Source: Aureococcus anophagefferens (lineage: Eukaryota > Sar > Pelagophyceae > Pelagomonadales > Pelagomonadaceae). Taken from it: a stretch of DNA of 64,000 nt. The notes beneath the pieces were generated by a model. The model did not search any database, was not told the origin of the DNA, and saw only the letters and a list, made by a program, of their open reading frames with translations. Shown here piece after piece: positions 1-10,600 of this stretch. The stretch lies in contig NW_008705570.1 in assembly GCF_000186865.1 (NCBI RefSeq), positions 628,315 through 692,314 on the forward strand, written 5' to 3'. Position 1 is the stretch's first letter; the number at the start of each line of letters is the position of its first letter. The translations under genes were made by a program, and so were the position numbers.

Positions 1-747
1 CCAGCGCTTCATCGCGTCTCGCCGCCCTGCAGCCGGCGCGCACGCCGTCGGCCGCCGAAGACGTCGGGTGGCGACCGCGTCTGCGGTCCCGAGGAGCGCC
101 GACCCCCTCGTGGCCTTGGCCGAGGTCGGGCCCGGCGTCGGAGATGTCCTCGACGTCCTCGCGGGCGCGGACAACCACGGCGAGAGAGCCGCGGCGCGTC
201 GCCGACGGCCGGCGCCGGCGCCCGGCGGGGACCGCGTCCGCGGCGCCGCGGACCGCCCCGCGGGGGCCGGCCCCCGGCAGGGACGGGGAGGGGGTCTGGG
301 GAAGGGCGCTACGCCCCTCCCCCACATACGCGCGCGGACCGCCACGGCGAGAGAGACCCGCGGCCGGCGCCGGCGGAACGATCTCCGACGCCGCGGACTT
401 CGCGGTGGGCCTTCGGCCAGAGCCGAATCTCGCACGCGTAATGTAATAAGTGGAGCCGCGGCGCGTCGGGATCCGCGCCGGTCGCGGCCACGCGTCGCCT
501 GAGGCCACGCTGCGCGCGGCACCCGTCCGGGCGGCGTCCGCAGCCCGAGAGCGTCCGGCCACGCGCGTGCCGCGCCGTCGCAGAGATGCGACGTCCCCTC
601 CGGACCGTTCCTGGCTCCCGCTCGACGGACTGTCGTCTCTTTGCACAGCAACGGCCCGAAGGGGACGCAACCTACACCTAGCCCCGCTCAATTATTTTCT
701 CGCAGTGTCGCACAAAGTCCCTACTCCTTCCACGGACTACGCGCCGG
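1..747. other. No confident gene; GC-rich spacer
   Basis: Open frames exist on both strands but they are Arg/Ala/Pro-rich, overlap one another and show no recognisable domain, as expected by chance at this GC content. Two loosely similar GC-rich stretches around 175-290 and 330-410 share a 'cggcgagagag...cggccggcgccgg' pattern, which suggests an old local duplication. From about 640 the base composition falls, consistent with 3' flank of the minus-strand gene that ends at 748. The left edge may hold the end of a gene lying outside the window, but nothing supports that directly. Confidence 0.5.
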
Positions 748-2376
748 TTACTGCTCCGTCCCCTCGTCCCCCGGCGGCGGCGGCGGCAGGATCGTGCGCA
801 TGCTGTCGAGGGCCCGCCGGTCCGCCTCGACGTCGCGCACGGCGAGCTTCGTGAGCTCGGCCCGCAGCCGCGACGCCTCGCGCCGCTCCTTCGCGACCGC
901 CGACTCCGCGGCCTCCGCCGCGCGCGCGAGGGCCGCGAAGCGCTCCTGGAGCGCGTCGTGGGCCTCCTCCTTGGCGCGGAGCCGGGCCTCGAAGGCGGCG
1001 CAGCGCTTCGTCGACGCCGCGAGGTCCAGCGCGGCCGCGGCGGCGCGGTCGTCGCCCTGCCGCCGCTGCTCCGCGAGCACGCGGCGCGTCGACGCCTCGA
1101 GCGCGGACCGCGCGTCCGCCGCGGCCGCGAGCTGCTCCCGCGTCCGCGCCGCGCCGGCCTCGCGCGCCGCGTCCGCCGCCGCCGCCGCCGCGCGGAGGCC
1201 CTCGTTGCTCAGGCGCCACGCGGCCGCCGCGTCGCGCGCGGCGGCCGCGCGGTCCGACGCCCGCGTCGCGTTCGACGCCGCGGTCGCCGCGCCGTCCGCG
1301 TCCAAGGCCGCCGCGCGGTCCGACGCCCGCATCGCGTCCAGAGCCGCCGCCGCCGCGCCGTCCGCGTCCGAGGCCGCCGCGCGGTCCGAGGCTCGCATCG
1401 CGTCCACGGCCGCGGCGGCCGCGCGCCCCGCGTCCGCGACCGCCGCGCGGTCCGAGGCTCCCGCCGCTCGAAAGGCCGCGGCCGCGGCCGCGTCCGCGCG
1501 CGCGCTTCGGGCCGCGTACGCCCCGTGGGCCTCGGCTTGCGCCCGCGACGCGCGCGCGGCGTACGCGCCCTGGAGCGCGACCCGCTCCGCCGCCGCCTCG
1601 GCGTCGAAGACGCGGAGCGCCGCGCGGGCCGCGTCCGCGTCCGCCGCCGCGGCTTTAAACGCGGCGTACATGGCGCACAGCGCGTCGCCGCTCCCGCCGC
1701 CGCTGTTCGCGCCGCCGCGCGGGCTGTTCGCGCCGCGCCGCGGGCTGCCGCCGCTCGACGTCGGGCTCCCGGCCGACGACCGGGGGCTGCCGAACTGGCG
1801 CGCGGGCCCGGCCGCGCCGGGGCTGCCCGCGGGCGAGCCCGCCGCGGGCGAGCCCGCGGGGCTGCCCCGGGGCGCGGGCCGGCCGCTGCCCCGGGACCGC
1901 GCGCGCGCGTAGAGCGCCCGGAGCTCCGGCTCGAGCGGGTGCTCCCACCTGGGCAGCACAAGAGTCGCTTCAACGTGAGTGTTCCGCGCGCGCGCGTTAC
2001 GGAAAACACATCCACGCTTCGAGACCGTTCCGAGAGATGATCGCTCGTCCAAAAATCAGCCGAAACGAGTGGAAAACGACCGAGATAGAAGTTGGGAATT
2101 TCGCTGCCCTGGCTCCCGCTGCGAGTCCTCGGTGCCGTCGCGCAGGTAGTAGAGGTCGCCCTCGTGCGTCCGGTAGCGGATCCAGCCGCTCGGCACGCGG
2201 AGCGCGGCCCGCAGCCCGATCCAGGCGCAGCCCGGGTCGCCGACCTCCAGCAGCGCGAGCTGCTCCCGGACCATGTCCTCGAGCTCCGCCTCGGTGGTGG
2301 TTTCGAAGTCGCACTCGTCGAGCAGCCGCTGGCAGACGCCGTCGGGGTCCGCGTCGGCGATGGCGCGCAGACCCAT
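748..2376 (-). CDS. CEP164-like WW-domain coiled-coil protein (two exons)
   Basis: Predicted 485-aa protein from exons 2376-2120 and 1948-748, joined by removing the family A introner at 1949-2119. The N-terminal 85 residues contain an acidic helical segment and the start of a WW domain (GWIRYRTHEGDLYYL). The second WW tryptophan and proline (QWEHP) come from exon 2, so the domain exists only in the spliced product. After it follow a Ser/Gly/Pro-rich linker, an Ala-rich 22-residue repeat array and a long coiled coil rich in Arg, Glu and Ala. A WW domain close to the N terminus followed by coiled coil resembles CEP164, a centriole distal-appendage protein, but the similarity outside the WW region is not decisive. 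The start at 2376 is the only upstream ATG in frame before the divergent gene at 2509. It could instead be another WW/coiled-coil scaffold. Confidence 0.72.
1247..1466 (-). repeat. 66-bp tandem repeat inside the WW gene
   Basis: The sequence beginning gcgcggtcc recurs at 1247, 1313, 1379 and 1445, an exact 66-bp period encoding a 22-residue unit with RASDRAAA and DADGAA. The units differ by substitutions but not by length, so the reading frame is kept. Confidence 0.85.
1949..2119 (-). mobile_element. Introner family A copy A1 (spliced intron)
   Basis: 171-nt GC-AG intron read on the minus strand. Upstream duplication GCGGGAGC and downstream GTGGGAGC match at 7 of 8 positions. The donor-side terminus is CAGGGCAGC and the acceptor-side terminus is GCTGCCCAG. 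Removal rebuilds the WW motif in frame (phase 2). Orientation F, meaning the AATTCCCAACTTC segment is first on the sense strand. It is shorter than the roughly 200-nt standard copy. Confidence 0.9.
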
Positions 2377-2508
2377 GGCGATCGCGGCGCGGTGCGCGCG
2401 CGCCGCCGGCGGCCGCGGACGCGGACTGGGCAGCCCTCGACAACGTCGTTCAAGGTGGGCAGCTTCAGAACCTTGCAGAGCCTTGAGGTCAGATTGCAGC
2501 TCAGGGCA

Positions 2509-3279
2509 ATGCGCTCGGCTCTCGCAATGAGCGCGATACTCTTGCTCCCTCTGCTGGCACCGGTGACCGTCGCGCTGGCGCCGCCGAAGATCTACTTCGA
2601 CGTCGCAACCAGCACGGCGTCGTTGGGGAGGATCGAGATCGCTCTGAGCTCCTTCGAACGGCTGCCGCGGCTCTGCGAGAACGTGCGGCTCATCGCGTCC
2701 GGCGAGCGCGCGCCGCGGTGCTCCTTCGAGAACGCGCGCTTCGCCGACGCCCGGGAGGGCCCCCAGTACAAGTGGAGCCACCAGTTCGCCTGCGCGCACA
2801 GCGCCATCGAGCTCGGCCTCCTCAAGGCCGACGCGTCGAGCGCGAACCGCGAGGAGGCGTTCGGCGGCGTCTACTACGGCGCGGCCGTCGGCGACGGCGA
2901 CGTCGCGCTGACGACGCCCCTCGCGGGCCCCGGCGCCTACACGCGCTTCGCCTTCGTGCGCGTCGGCGCGTCGCCGACGACGTGGAAGCAGCGCCTGCTG
3001 ACGAACGCCGCGGTGCTGGGCGTCGCGACGACCCCGCTCGCGGACGACGTCCTGCACCGCCTCGCGACGGCCGACGGCGGCGGGGTCGTCGCGGGCGCGG
3101 GCGTCGTCGACGACGCGGCCGACGACGACTGCCTCGTCCCCCCACCCGAGGAGCTCGAGTCGGAGGACTGCCTCTGGGACGCGGGGCAGGAGCGGGCGTG
3201 GCGGGACAGGCGGTTCCTCCAGGCGGAGAGGGAGGGCTTCCGCGACCCCGCGCGCGGCAACTCGGGGACGCAGCGGTAA
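2509..3279 (+). CDS. Secreted/organellar cyclophilin-like protein
   Basis: 256-aa open frame. Residues 1-24 form a signal peptide (MSAILLLPLLAPVTVALA), so the product enters the secretory pathway. The mature start, IYFDVATSTASLGRIEIAL, resembles the first strands of cyclophilin-type peptidyl-prolyl isomerases (usually V.FD....G.P.GRI...L), and the following ENVRLI...GE matches the ENFR..CTGE helix. The catalytic Arg/Phe/His pattern of active cyclophilins is not clear later on, so it is divergent and may lack isomerase activity. The tail (residues about 205-256) is acidic then Arg-rich. It is divergent with the WW gene (133 bp between starts). A second in-frame ATG at 2527 is an equally good start. 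Confidence 0.65.
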   Translation: MRSALAMSAILLLPLLAPVTVALAPPKIYFDVATSTASLGRIEIALSSFERLPRLCENVRLIASGERAPRCSFENARFADAREGPQYKWSHQFACAHSAIELGLLKADASSANREEAFGGVYYGAAVGDGDVALTTPLAGPGAYTRFAFVRVGASPTTWKQRLLTNAAVLGVATTPLADDVLHRLATADGGGVVAGAGVVDDAADDDCLVPPPEELESEDCLWDAGQERAWRDRRFLQAEREGFRDPARGNSGTQR

Positions 3280-3383
3280 AAGGCCCGGACCATACACCTG
3301 CGCTCGCGCCCGGGCGGTTCGTCGAAGGCGCTCTCGGGGCTGTCGAATGCAGCTGCACTCACGAAGGGGGCCCTGCACAACGG

Positions 3384-4058
3384 TGCGTGCCGCGGTCCCC
3401 GGCCACGTCCCCGGCCCGTGCCCGGGCCGTGCCCGGGGCCCCGTGCCGGGCCCGTGCCGGGCCTCCCCGGCCCGTGCCCGGCCCGTGCCCGGGGCCCGTG
3501 CCGAGTGCCGGGCCCGTGCCGGGCCGCGTGGCCCGTGCCCGGCCCGTGCCCGGGGGCCCGTGCCGAGTGCCGTGCCGCGTGCCGGGCCCGTGCCGGGCCG
3601 CGTGCCCGGAGCGCATTTACCGTGCCGGAACCCCCGTGCCCGCCGTCCCCGGCCCCCGTCCTGGGGCCGTACCGTCGTGCAGGGGCCCGTTCACGAGCGG
3701 CAGCAGCCTGGCCTCGGCGGCCTCGACCGACCCAGCCTCGAAGCCTCCGAGGGGCCCCTGCGCGACGATGCGTGCCGCGGTCCCCGGCCACGTCCCCGGC
3801 CCGTGCCCGGGGCCCCGTGCCGGGCCCGTGCCGGGCCTCCCCGGCCCGTGCCCGGCCCGTGCCCGGGGCCCGTGCCGAGTGCCGGGCCCGTGCCGGGCCG
3901 CGTGGCCCGTGCCCGGCCCGTGCCCGGGGGCCCGTGCCGAGTGCCGTGCCGCGTGCCGGGCCCGTGCCGGGCCGCGTGCCCGGAGCGCATTTACCGTGCC
4001 GGAACCCCCGTGCCCGCCGTCCCCGGCCCCCGTCCCGGGGCCGGACCGTCGTGCAGGG
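3384..4058. repeat. Direct duplication of a GC-rich minisatellite block
   Basis: Two copies of a roughly 290-300 bp block, 3384-3684 and 3769-4058, are nearly identical. They start with tgcgtgccgcggtcccc and end with ccgtcgtgcaggg. The second copy lacks 11 bp (one gggccgtgccc-like unit), which shifts the period from 385 to 374. Inside each block the motifs GTGCCGGGCCC, GTGCCCGGCCC and GTGCCGAGTGCC are repeated irregularly. The blocks read open in several frames on both strands, but only as Pro/Gly/Arg low-complexity sequence; I see no gene in 3280-4259. Confidence 0.85.
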
Positions 4059-4259
4059 ACCGATCCTCCGCCACCGCTCGCTTCAATATGTGAGATCTAC
4101 ACAGTAATTTAGTTTCGACGTCCCTTTTTTTTTTTTTTCGATCAGGTAGTGACGCCTTGTCAAGAGTTCCTGAGAACCCTTTTACACGCCACCACCGCCG
4201 CAGCCCAGCCCGCCACCACGACCGCTGCCGCAACCGGCCGTCGAGGAACGCACACAGCC

Positions 4260-7052
4260 ATGGGCGTCCTCGGCGGCGTCGCCAAGGGCGCCGGCGCGTT
4301 CGCCGGCGTCGTCGTCCTGCTGCACGTGGCCGTGCTCGTCGGGCTCAAGCTCTACATGGTCGACCACGACTGGGACTGCTACGACCCCGAGGAGGCCGGG
4401 TCGTTCTGCGAGTTCTACGGCTGCCCGGCGGTGCCCGAGTACGAGCACACGGGCGAGTTCCTGCGGACGTTCGAGCGCGTCCGCCGGAACCTCCGCATCT
4501 CGTTCAAGGACAACGCGTCGCCGCTCATGGCGCACAAGGAGCTCCAGTGGATCCAGTTCTTCGAGCACCCGGAGTGGTACACGCTCACGGAGAGCGACCT
4601 CTGGCCGTCCGTGAACGGCGTCGACCTCGAGCCGCCGGAGGGCGAGACGTTCCTCCAGGGCCTGTGGAAGGGGCTCCGGGGCGAGATCCCGCTCGACCGC
4701 ATCAGCCTGCTGGCCCTGATCACGCGCACGGGCCCGCCGCCCCTGGCGCCGGATTTCATCCACCACCACTTCCTCGGCGCGATCGACCGCGCGCCGTCGT
4801 TCGACGTTGAGGACCACCGGGGCTTCATCTACCACCTCATCCGGGGCCCGGGCCTGCGCTTCGTCATGAACTCGCCGCTCTACGGCCGCACGAAGAAGCT
4901 CGAGAAGGTGCGGGCGCTGGAGCGGGCCGCCGCGGACGGCGCGGCGCGACCGGTCGACGCGGAAGCCGCGAAGATGTTCCTCGCGCACCACGCGATCTTC
5001 GACAACCAGAACGAGTTCGCCATCCCGCTCCTCGAGGAGATCTGCGAAAAGAGCCTGCTGCGGCCCGGCCGGACCTGCCGCGACCCCGCGGCGACGACGA
5101 TGGCCGAGACGCTGCTCCGGCGCTTGATCGTCCTCGCGGAGGTGCGCCGCGGCGAGTTCGACAACTGCGCGCTCCAGCACACGGGCGAGTCCTGCGTCAT
5201 GCCCCTCGCGGGCCACGGCGTCCACGTCGAGCCGAGCGGCGCCAAGGCCGCGGCGAAGTGGCTGACGCTCGAGCTCGAGGTCTTCGACGGTGGCTCGCAG
5301 GCGTCCAAGTGGATGCTCAACGTCGTCCACATGCAGCTCGGCACCTGGCCGGGCGGCGTGCCCGAGGCCTGGCGCCTGCCCGCGTCCGCCTTCGACTCGG
5401 ACTACGACGTGGGCAAGTTCCCGAACGTCGCCAAGGCGCTCGGCCTCGACTTCTACGGCATCACGGGCTCCGTCGCCGCCGACGACTTTTCCTACGACGA
5501 CGGCACGCTCGAGCACGTCGCCGGCGGCATGCTCCAGTGGCCCGGCGGGCGCCTGTCGTCCCAGTTCAAGGCCCAGGCCAACGGGACCTTCGTCGACGCG
5601 TCGCTCGCGTCGTCCATCAAGCAGGTCGGCTCCGTGCACCTCTTCAAGCAGGCGGACTACGACAACGACGGCGACCTCGACCTCTTCGCCGCGCGCGGCG
5701 GCTGGAGCCCCTTCCTCCAGCTGCCCAACTCGCTCCTCCGCAACGACGCGGCGCCCGGCGGCGCCGCGACATTCACGGAGGTGAGTTACAGCGCGGGCAC
5801 GGTGACGTACCAGGGCACGCACACGGCGGAGTGGGCCGACTTCGACCTCGACGGCCACCTCGACATCTACGTGGGCAACGAGCAGAACCCCTGCGCGCTC
5901 CACCGCAACAACGGCGACGGCACGTTCACGAACGTCGCCCAAGCCATGGGCGTCGAGACCTGCGGCTGGGTCAAGGGCGTCGCCTGGGGCGACATCGACG
6001 GCGACAACTACCCGGACCTCTTCGTGTCGACCATGTCCGGGCCGAACTACCTCTACCACAACCAGAAGGGCACCGGCTTCCTCGAGGTCGCGGGGGCCAA
6101 GGGCGTCCGGGACCACCCGCGCCTCGGCTTCCCCGTCGGGTTCATGGACTTCGACAACGACGGCTGCGAGGACGTGCTCGTCGCCGCGCACCGGTCGCCG
6201 GACCCGGGCGAGACCTTCGCGTTCTACTCGGGCGAGCCCTGGCGCGAGGAGGCGATCGTCGAGCGCCGCGTCGGCGAGCACAGCCGCCACAACCGCCTCT
6301 ACCGGAACAAGTGCGACGGCACGGGCCGCTTCGACGACATCAGCCTGACGACGCCGGGCGTCGGCAAAACCATCGGCGCCATGTCCATGAACTTTGGCGA
6401 CATCGACAACGACGGCTTCCTCGACGTCTACACGGGCACGTCCATGCCCGACCTGCGGGCCCTCCAGCCCAACAGCATGCTCCGCAACGACGGCGGCAAG
6501 GGCTTCCAGGACGTGACCTTTTCCGGCGGCTTCGGCCACCTCCAGAAGGGCCACGGCATCGCCTTCGCGGACGTCAACAACGACGGCCACGTCGACGTGT
6601 CGATCTCGCTCGGCGGCGGCGTCGTCGGCGACAAGATGTTCGACGCCCTCTTCCTCAACCCGGGCACGTTCTTCCACAACTCCTGGCTCAAGCTCAGCCT
6701 CGTGGGCGTGAAATCGAACAAGCTCGGCCAGGGCGCGCGGCTCAAGGTGACGACGGCGGACGGCCGGAACATCTACATGACCCAGGGCCTCACCGCGTCC
6801 TTCGGGTCGAACCCGGTCAAGATCCAGCACATCGGCCTCGGGGACATCGGCCCCGACGGCGTCGTCGACGTCGAGATCGCCTGGCCCATCGCGGGCGCGG
6901 CGCCGCAGACGGTCCGCGGCGTCCGCGCGAACTCGTGGGTCACGGTCACCGAGGGCTCGAGCGACCTCCGCTACCGCGACCTCGAGGTCACGCACTACGA
7001 CACGGACAAGCTCCTCGCCGACGAGCTCGAGATGGGCTGCTCGATGCACTAG
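4260..7052 (+). CDS. Membrane-anchored FG-GAP/VCBS and ASPIC/UnbV repeat protein
   Basis: 930-aa single-exon gene. Residues about 5-32 form one hydrophobic segment (a signal anchor), placing the rest in the lumen or outside. Residues about 465-780 hold at least six calcium-binding FG-GAP/VCBS loops of DxDxDG type: DYDNDGDLD, DFDLDGHLD, DIDGDNYPD, DFDNDGCED, DIDNDGFLD and DVNNDGHVD. The tail from about 815 (KLGQGARLKVTTADGRN...GLGDIGPDGVVDVEI) is the ASPIC/UnbV domain found in CRTAC1-like secreted proteins. Together this suggests a beta-propeller extracellular calcium-binding protein, probably adhesive or matrix-associated. The start at 4260 directly precedes the signal anchor; an upstream in-frame ATG at 4149 would add 37 low-complexity residues. 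The segment between the anchor and the propeller (residues 40-440) is not recognised. Confidence 0.85.
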   Translation: MGVLGGVAKGAGAFAGVVVLLHVAVLVGLKLYMVDHDWDCYDPEEAGSFCEFYGCPAVPEYEHTGEFLRTFERVRRNLRISFKDNASPLMAHKELQWIQFFEHPEWYTLTESDLWPSVNGVDLEPPEGETFLQGLWKGLRGEIPLDRISLLALITRTGPPPLAPDFIHHHFLGAIDRAPSFDVEDHRGFIYHLIRGPGLRFVMNSPLYGRTKKLEKVRALERAAADGAARPVDAEAAKMFLAHHAIFDNQNEFAIPLLEEICEKSLLRPGRTCRDPAATTMAETLLRRLIVLAEVRRGEFDNCALQHTGESCVMPLAGHGVHVEPSGAKAAAKWLTLELEVFDGGSQASKWMLNVVHMQLGTWPGGVPEAWRLPASAFDSDYDVGKFPNVAKALGLDFYGITGSVAADDFSYDDGTLEHVAGGMLQWPGGRLSSQFKAQANGTFVDASLASSIKQVGSVHLFKQADYDNDGDLDLFAARGGWSPFLQLPNSLLRNDAAPGGAATFTEVSYSAGTVTYQGTHTAEWADFDLDGHLDIYVGNEQNPCALHRNNGDGTFTNVAQAMGVETCGWVKGVAWGDIDGDNYPDLFVSTMSGPNYLYHNQKGTGFLEVAGAKGVRDHPRLGFPVGFMDFDNDGCEDVLVAAHRSPDPGETFAFYSGEPWREEAIVERRVGEHSRHNRLYRNKCDGTGRFDDISLTTPGVGKTIGAMSMNFGDIDNDGFLDVYTGTSMPDLRALQPNSMLRNDGGKGFQDVTFSGGFGHLQKGHGIAFADVNNDGHVDVSISLGGGVVGDKMFDALFLNPGTFFHNSWLKLSLVGVKSNKLGQGARLKVTTADGRNIYMTQGLTASFGSNPVKIQHIGLGDIGPDGVVDVEIAWPIAGAAPQTVRGVRANSWVTVTEGSSDLRYRDLEVTHYDTDKLLADELEMGCSMH

Positions 7053-7661
7053 GAGCCCCGCGGGTCCCGCGCGTCGTCGCGCGCGCTCCGCGCGTCCCCC
7101 CTCCCTTCGGTTCGCGCGCCCCGGCTCGCGCCCCGAATCCGAATCCGAATCCGAACCCAAATCCAGAACCCGCCCCTTTCGTGAACCCTCACCCTCACCC
7201 TCAGCCGAATCTGGAATCCGAACCCCTTCGTGCTCTCTCTTGCGTTCTCTCTCCGACTCCGGCTGCTCCTTAAGTTCTATCACTATCAACACTTCTGCTT
7301 CGAGACGGCGCTCGCGGTTCCTCTCGCCCCCCCTACGTTTAGAGACGCGTCAAGGCAAGAACAGAGATCAAACCCTACTGCGAGGTGCACTGGCGCCTGC
7401 GCCAGGACGCCGCCGTCCACTGGCGCCTCCGGCGCCTGTGAGACCCCTCTCGGAACTCGTAGTTCTTGGTGACGACGGCGCCCGATCGGCGCGTTCGCTT
7501 CCAGGAACGCGAGCGCCTTGGGCAGCGGGAGGATAGTCCGAGACCTATCGGCCGCGTGTGCTCTTGGGCATGCGGCTTCTCCGACGCAAAATCTCCAATA
7601 ATAATAATAGGCCTCAGTTTCGGCTCGTGTTCGGATGGTTCTTGAAGATCAACCACTCGTG
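7053..7661. other. Convergent intergenic region with short simple repeats
   Basis: The spacer lies between two convergent genes. 7135-7165 contains an imperfect 'ccgaat' hexamer run and 7188-7202 a 'ccctca' run. No gene is apparent. A near-duplicate of 'cactggcgcctgcgcc' and 'cactggcgcctccggc' lies at 7388-7433. Confidence 0.6.
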
Positions 7662-10600
7662 TTACCTCGTGGGCGCCGCCCGGACGAGAGAGAGCGCGAG
7701 CTCGGCGATGGCCCGGCACGGGAGCCGCGCGACCGCGCGGCCGTCGTCGAGGAGCCGCTCAAAGTCGGCCGCCGCGCGCGCGGCCGCGGCCGCGAGCCCC
7801 GCGCCGTCGTCGTGCGAGTCGAGCGCGTCGAGGAAGAAGGCGTAGAGGCGGCCGAAGGCCGGCGCGTAGGCGAATTTCCCCTCGTGGAAGGCCGAGCGCG
7901 GCGCGTGGAGGAGGAGGGGCGCGGCCGCGCAGCGGTCGCAGTCGTAGGCCGCGTGCTGGCAGAAGTCCGTCCGGAAGTTCGCCTCGCAGGGCAGGCGCGC
8001 GACGGTGAATTGGTCGCCGCCCGCGGCGACGTTGAAGACCGACTGATCCCCCAAGTCCAAAGACCCGTTCGCCTTCGTCGCGGCGAGGTCCGCCATGACG
8101 GCCGCGAGCGTCGGACCCCAGCCCGCGTCGCGCGCGGCCGCCGCGTCGAGCGCGAGGACGCCCGTGTTCGCGCCGTCGTCCGGGAAGGCGCGCGGGAGGG
8201 CCCGGGCCGCGGCGCTCTGGTTGTAGTAGTGCTCCGCGGAGCCCTCGCAGGACGGCGCGACGTCGCCGTGCTCGGCCGCGGCCGCGACGGCCGCGCCGGC
8301 CGCCGCGAGCGTGCCCACCGCGCCGAGCCAGAGCGCGGCCGGGTCCGCCGCGAAGACGACGTCCGTGTCGAGGTAGACGGCCCAGCGGATCGTCGGGTCT
8401 AGAATCTGGGGCAGGAAGAGCTTCACGGTCGCGCAGGGCTTGAAGAGCATGAGGTGCGCCTTCGCCGCCTCGGGGACGCGGTCGGGCCAGGTCGCGTCGA
8501 AGTAGACGACGAGGTCCTCGCCGCCGAAGCGGCCCCAGGCCATGTCCATGAGCCGCTGCATGGACCGGCGCAGCACCTTCGCCGCGACGTGGTTGCAGAA
8601 CACGGTGAAGCGCAGCGCGTGCCGCCGCGGGCCCCGCGGCGCGGAGAGCACCGCGGACGCGATGACGCCGAGCGCCTCGCGGGCCCGCGCGACGTCGCCC
8701 TCGCGCGCGCAGGTCACGAGCACGAAGTCGCAGGCGCCGGCGTGGTGGGCCAGCCAGCCCGGGGCCAGCGCGACGCCCGCGTCCGGCGCGGCCGCGCCGC
8801 GCGGTTCCGCGTCGGGGACGTCCGCCGCGTCCGCCGCCGCGGCCTCGCGCGCCTCCGCCGCCGCGAGAGCGCCGTCCGGCACGGCGTGCCACAGGAACCC
8901 GCCCAGGCCCACGAGGTTCCGCCCCGTCGCCTCGGCGCAGTCGGCGAAGTCGACGGCCGGCGCGCCCGCACCGTCGACCGCGGCCCAGTCGACGCACGTG
9001 CCGTTGCGCGTCTCCGCGCGCCGGTCGTAGGCGGCCTGGTCCGAAAAGGCGAAGCGGCCGACCTCGGGCCAGAGGTGGGGGCGGTCCATGCGCGCGGGCG
9101 CGAGGAGCCGCGACGAGGCGCCGCGGAGGAGCCGCGCGGCGTTTCCGAGGTCCCGCGCGGCGACCGCGCCGAGGTTCCAGAGGTCCACGTAGACGGCGTC
9201 GCAGGTCCCGCGGTAGGGCGCGACGGCCCGCGCCTCGAGGGCCCGGAGCGAGTTGAGGGCGACGGCCTCGAGGCGCTTGCCCGGGGGCAGCGCGCGCGCC
9301 GTCGCCTCGAGGACGCGGAAGTCGTCGTCGTCCCCGCCCTGCGGCGCCGGCACGACGAAGAGCGTCACGTCGACGTCGTCGTGCGTGACCGCGAGCCAGT
9401 AGCTCGCCGGCGACAGGACGTTGGCGCCCACGTGGCAGAGCCTCCGGCAGCCGGGGCCCAGCACGCCCGCGACGGCCTCGCGCCGCTCCGCGACGGCGGG
9501 CGCCGGCGCCGCGGGCGCGTCGTAGGGGCCCTCGAGGGGGAACGGCGCCGCGACGCGGCCGTGGCAGGACGCGAGGGCGGCGGACGCGCGCGCGCGGCCG
9601 TCGGCGCCGCGGAGCGCGCCGTGCCGCACGCACGGCGCGTGCTGCGGCTCCACCGCGCCCCGGAGCACGCCCTGGCAGGGCTCGTGGGCCGCCAAGTCCT
9701 GGGACACGCAGAGCCGGGTCCAGCGCAGGCAGGCCGCGGCGTGGCGCCGCGCCAGCGCGCCGAGGCCGTCGCCGCCGGCCGCCGCGGCCGCGTACGCGTC
9801 CGACGCCGCGAAGCGCTCGAGCGCGGCGTCCGCGGTCCAGCCGCGCCAGAGGGGGTCGTACGCGAGCAGCTTCGCCCCGCCGGCGGCCCGGGGGCAGGGG
9901 GCCAGGGCCGCGGCGGCGGCGACGGGCAGCGTCTCCCGCGCGCCCACCGTAACGACGACGTCCTCCTCGAAGTCCTCGCGCGACGTCGCCGCGCGCCGCT
10001 CGGTCCAGGTCACGGCCGTCGACCCGTAGTTGCCCGACGGGCAGACGACGGCGGCGGCCGCGTGCTCCGGCGCCGCGCCGAGGGGCGGCGGCAGCGCGCA
10101 GTCGCGCGCGTCCGCGGCCGCGCGGACCTCGGCGACGGGCGCGGCGTCGCGGCGCGCGCGCGCGAAGGTCGTCGCCGTGCCGTTCTCGGCCGTGAGGAGC
10201 CAGAAGGCGTCGAAGTGGGCGACGCGCCGCAGGACCGCGCGGCGCGCGGCCGCGGGCGCGTCGCCGAGGCTCAGCGCGGCGACGAAGACGCGCCCCCCGC
10301 CGCGGGGCCAGAGGGCCGCGGTTTCCCCGGCGAAGCCGTGGACGTCGAGGCACGCAAAGGGGAAGGGCCGCAGGCCGCTCGCCGCGAGCGCCGCGCACTG
10401 GAGCGCCGACAGCAGCGGCAGGTCCGCGGACGCGTACGACTCGACGGCCGCGGACCGCGCGATCTCGAACGCGAGCTGCGGGCTCGCCGGCGCGAGCTCG
10501 AAGACGCGCGCCGGCGCGACGGGCGACGCGGCGCGGAACTGGGCGACGTGCGCCGCCGCGACGAGGGCCTCGGCCGTCGTCGCGAGGCCCGGGCAGCGCC

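Noticed and set aside
7135..7205. Telomere-like hexamer runs (ccgaat, ccctca)
   Set aside because: Too short and imperfect, internal to a gene-dense region, and not the usual TTAGGG-type repeat in a terminal position.
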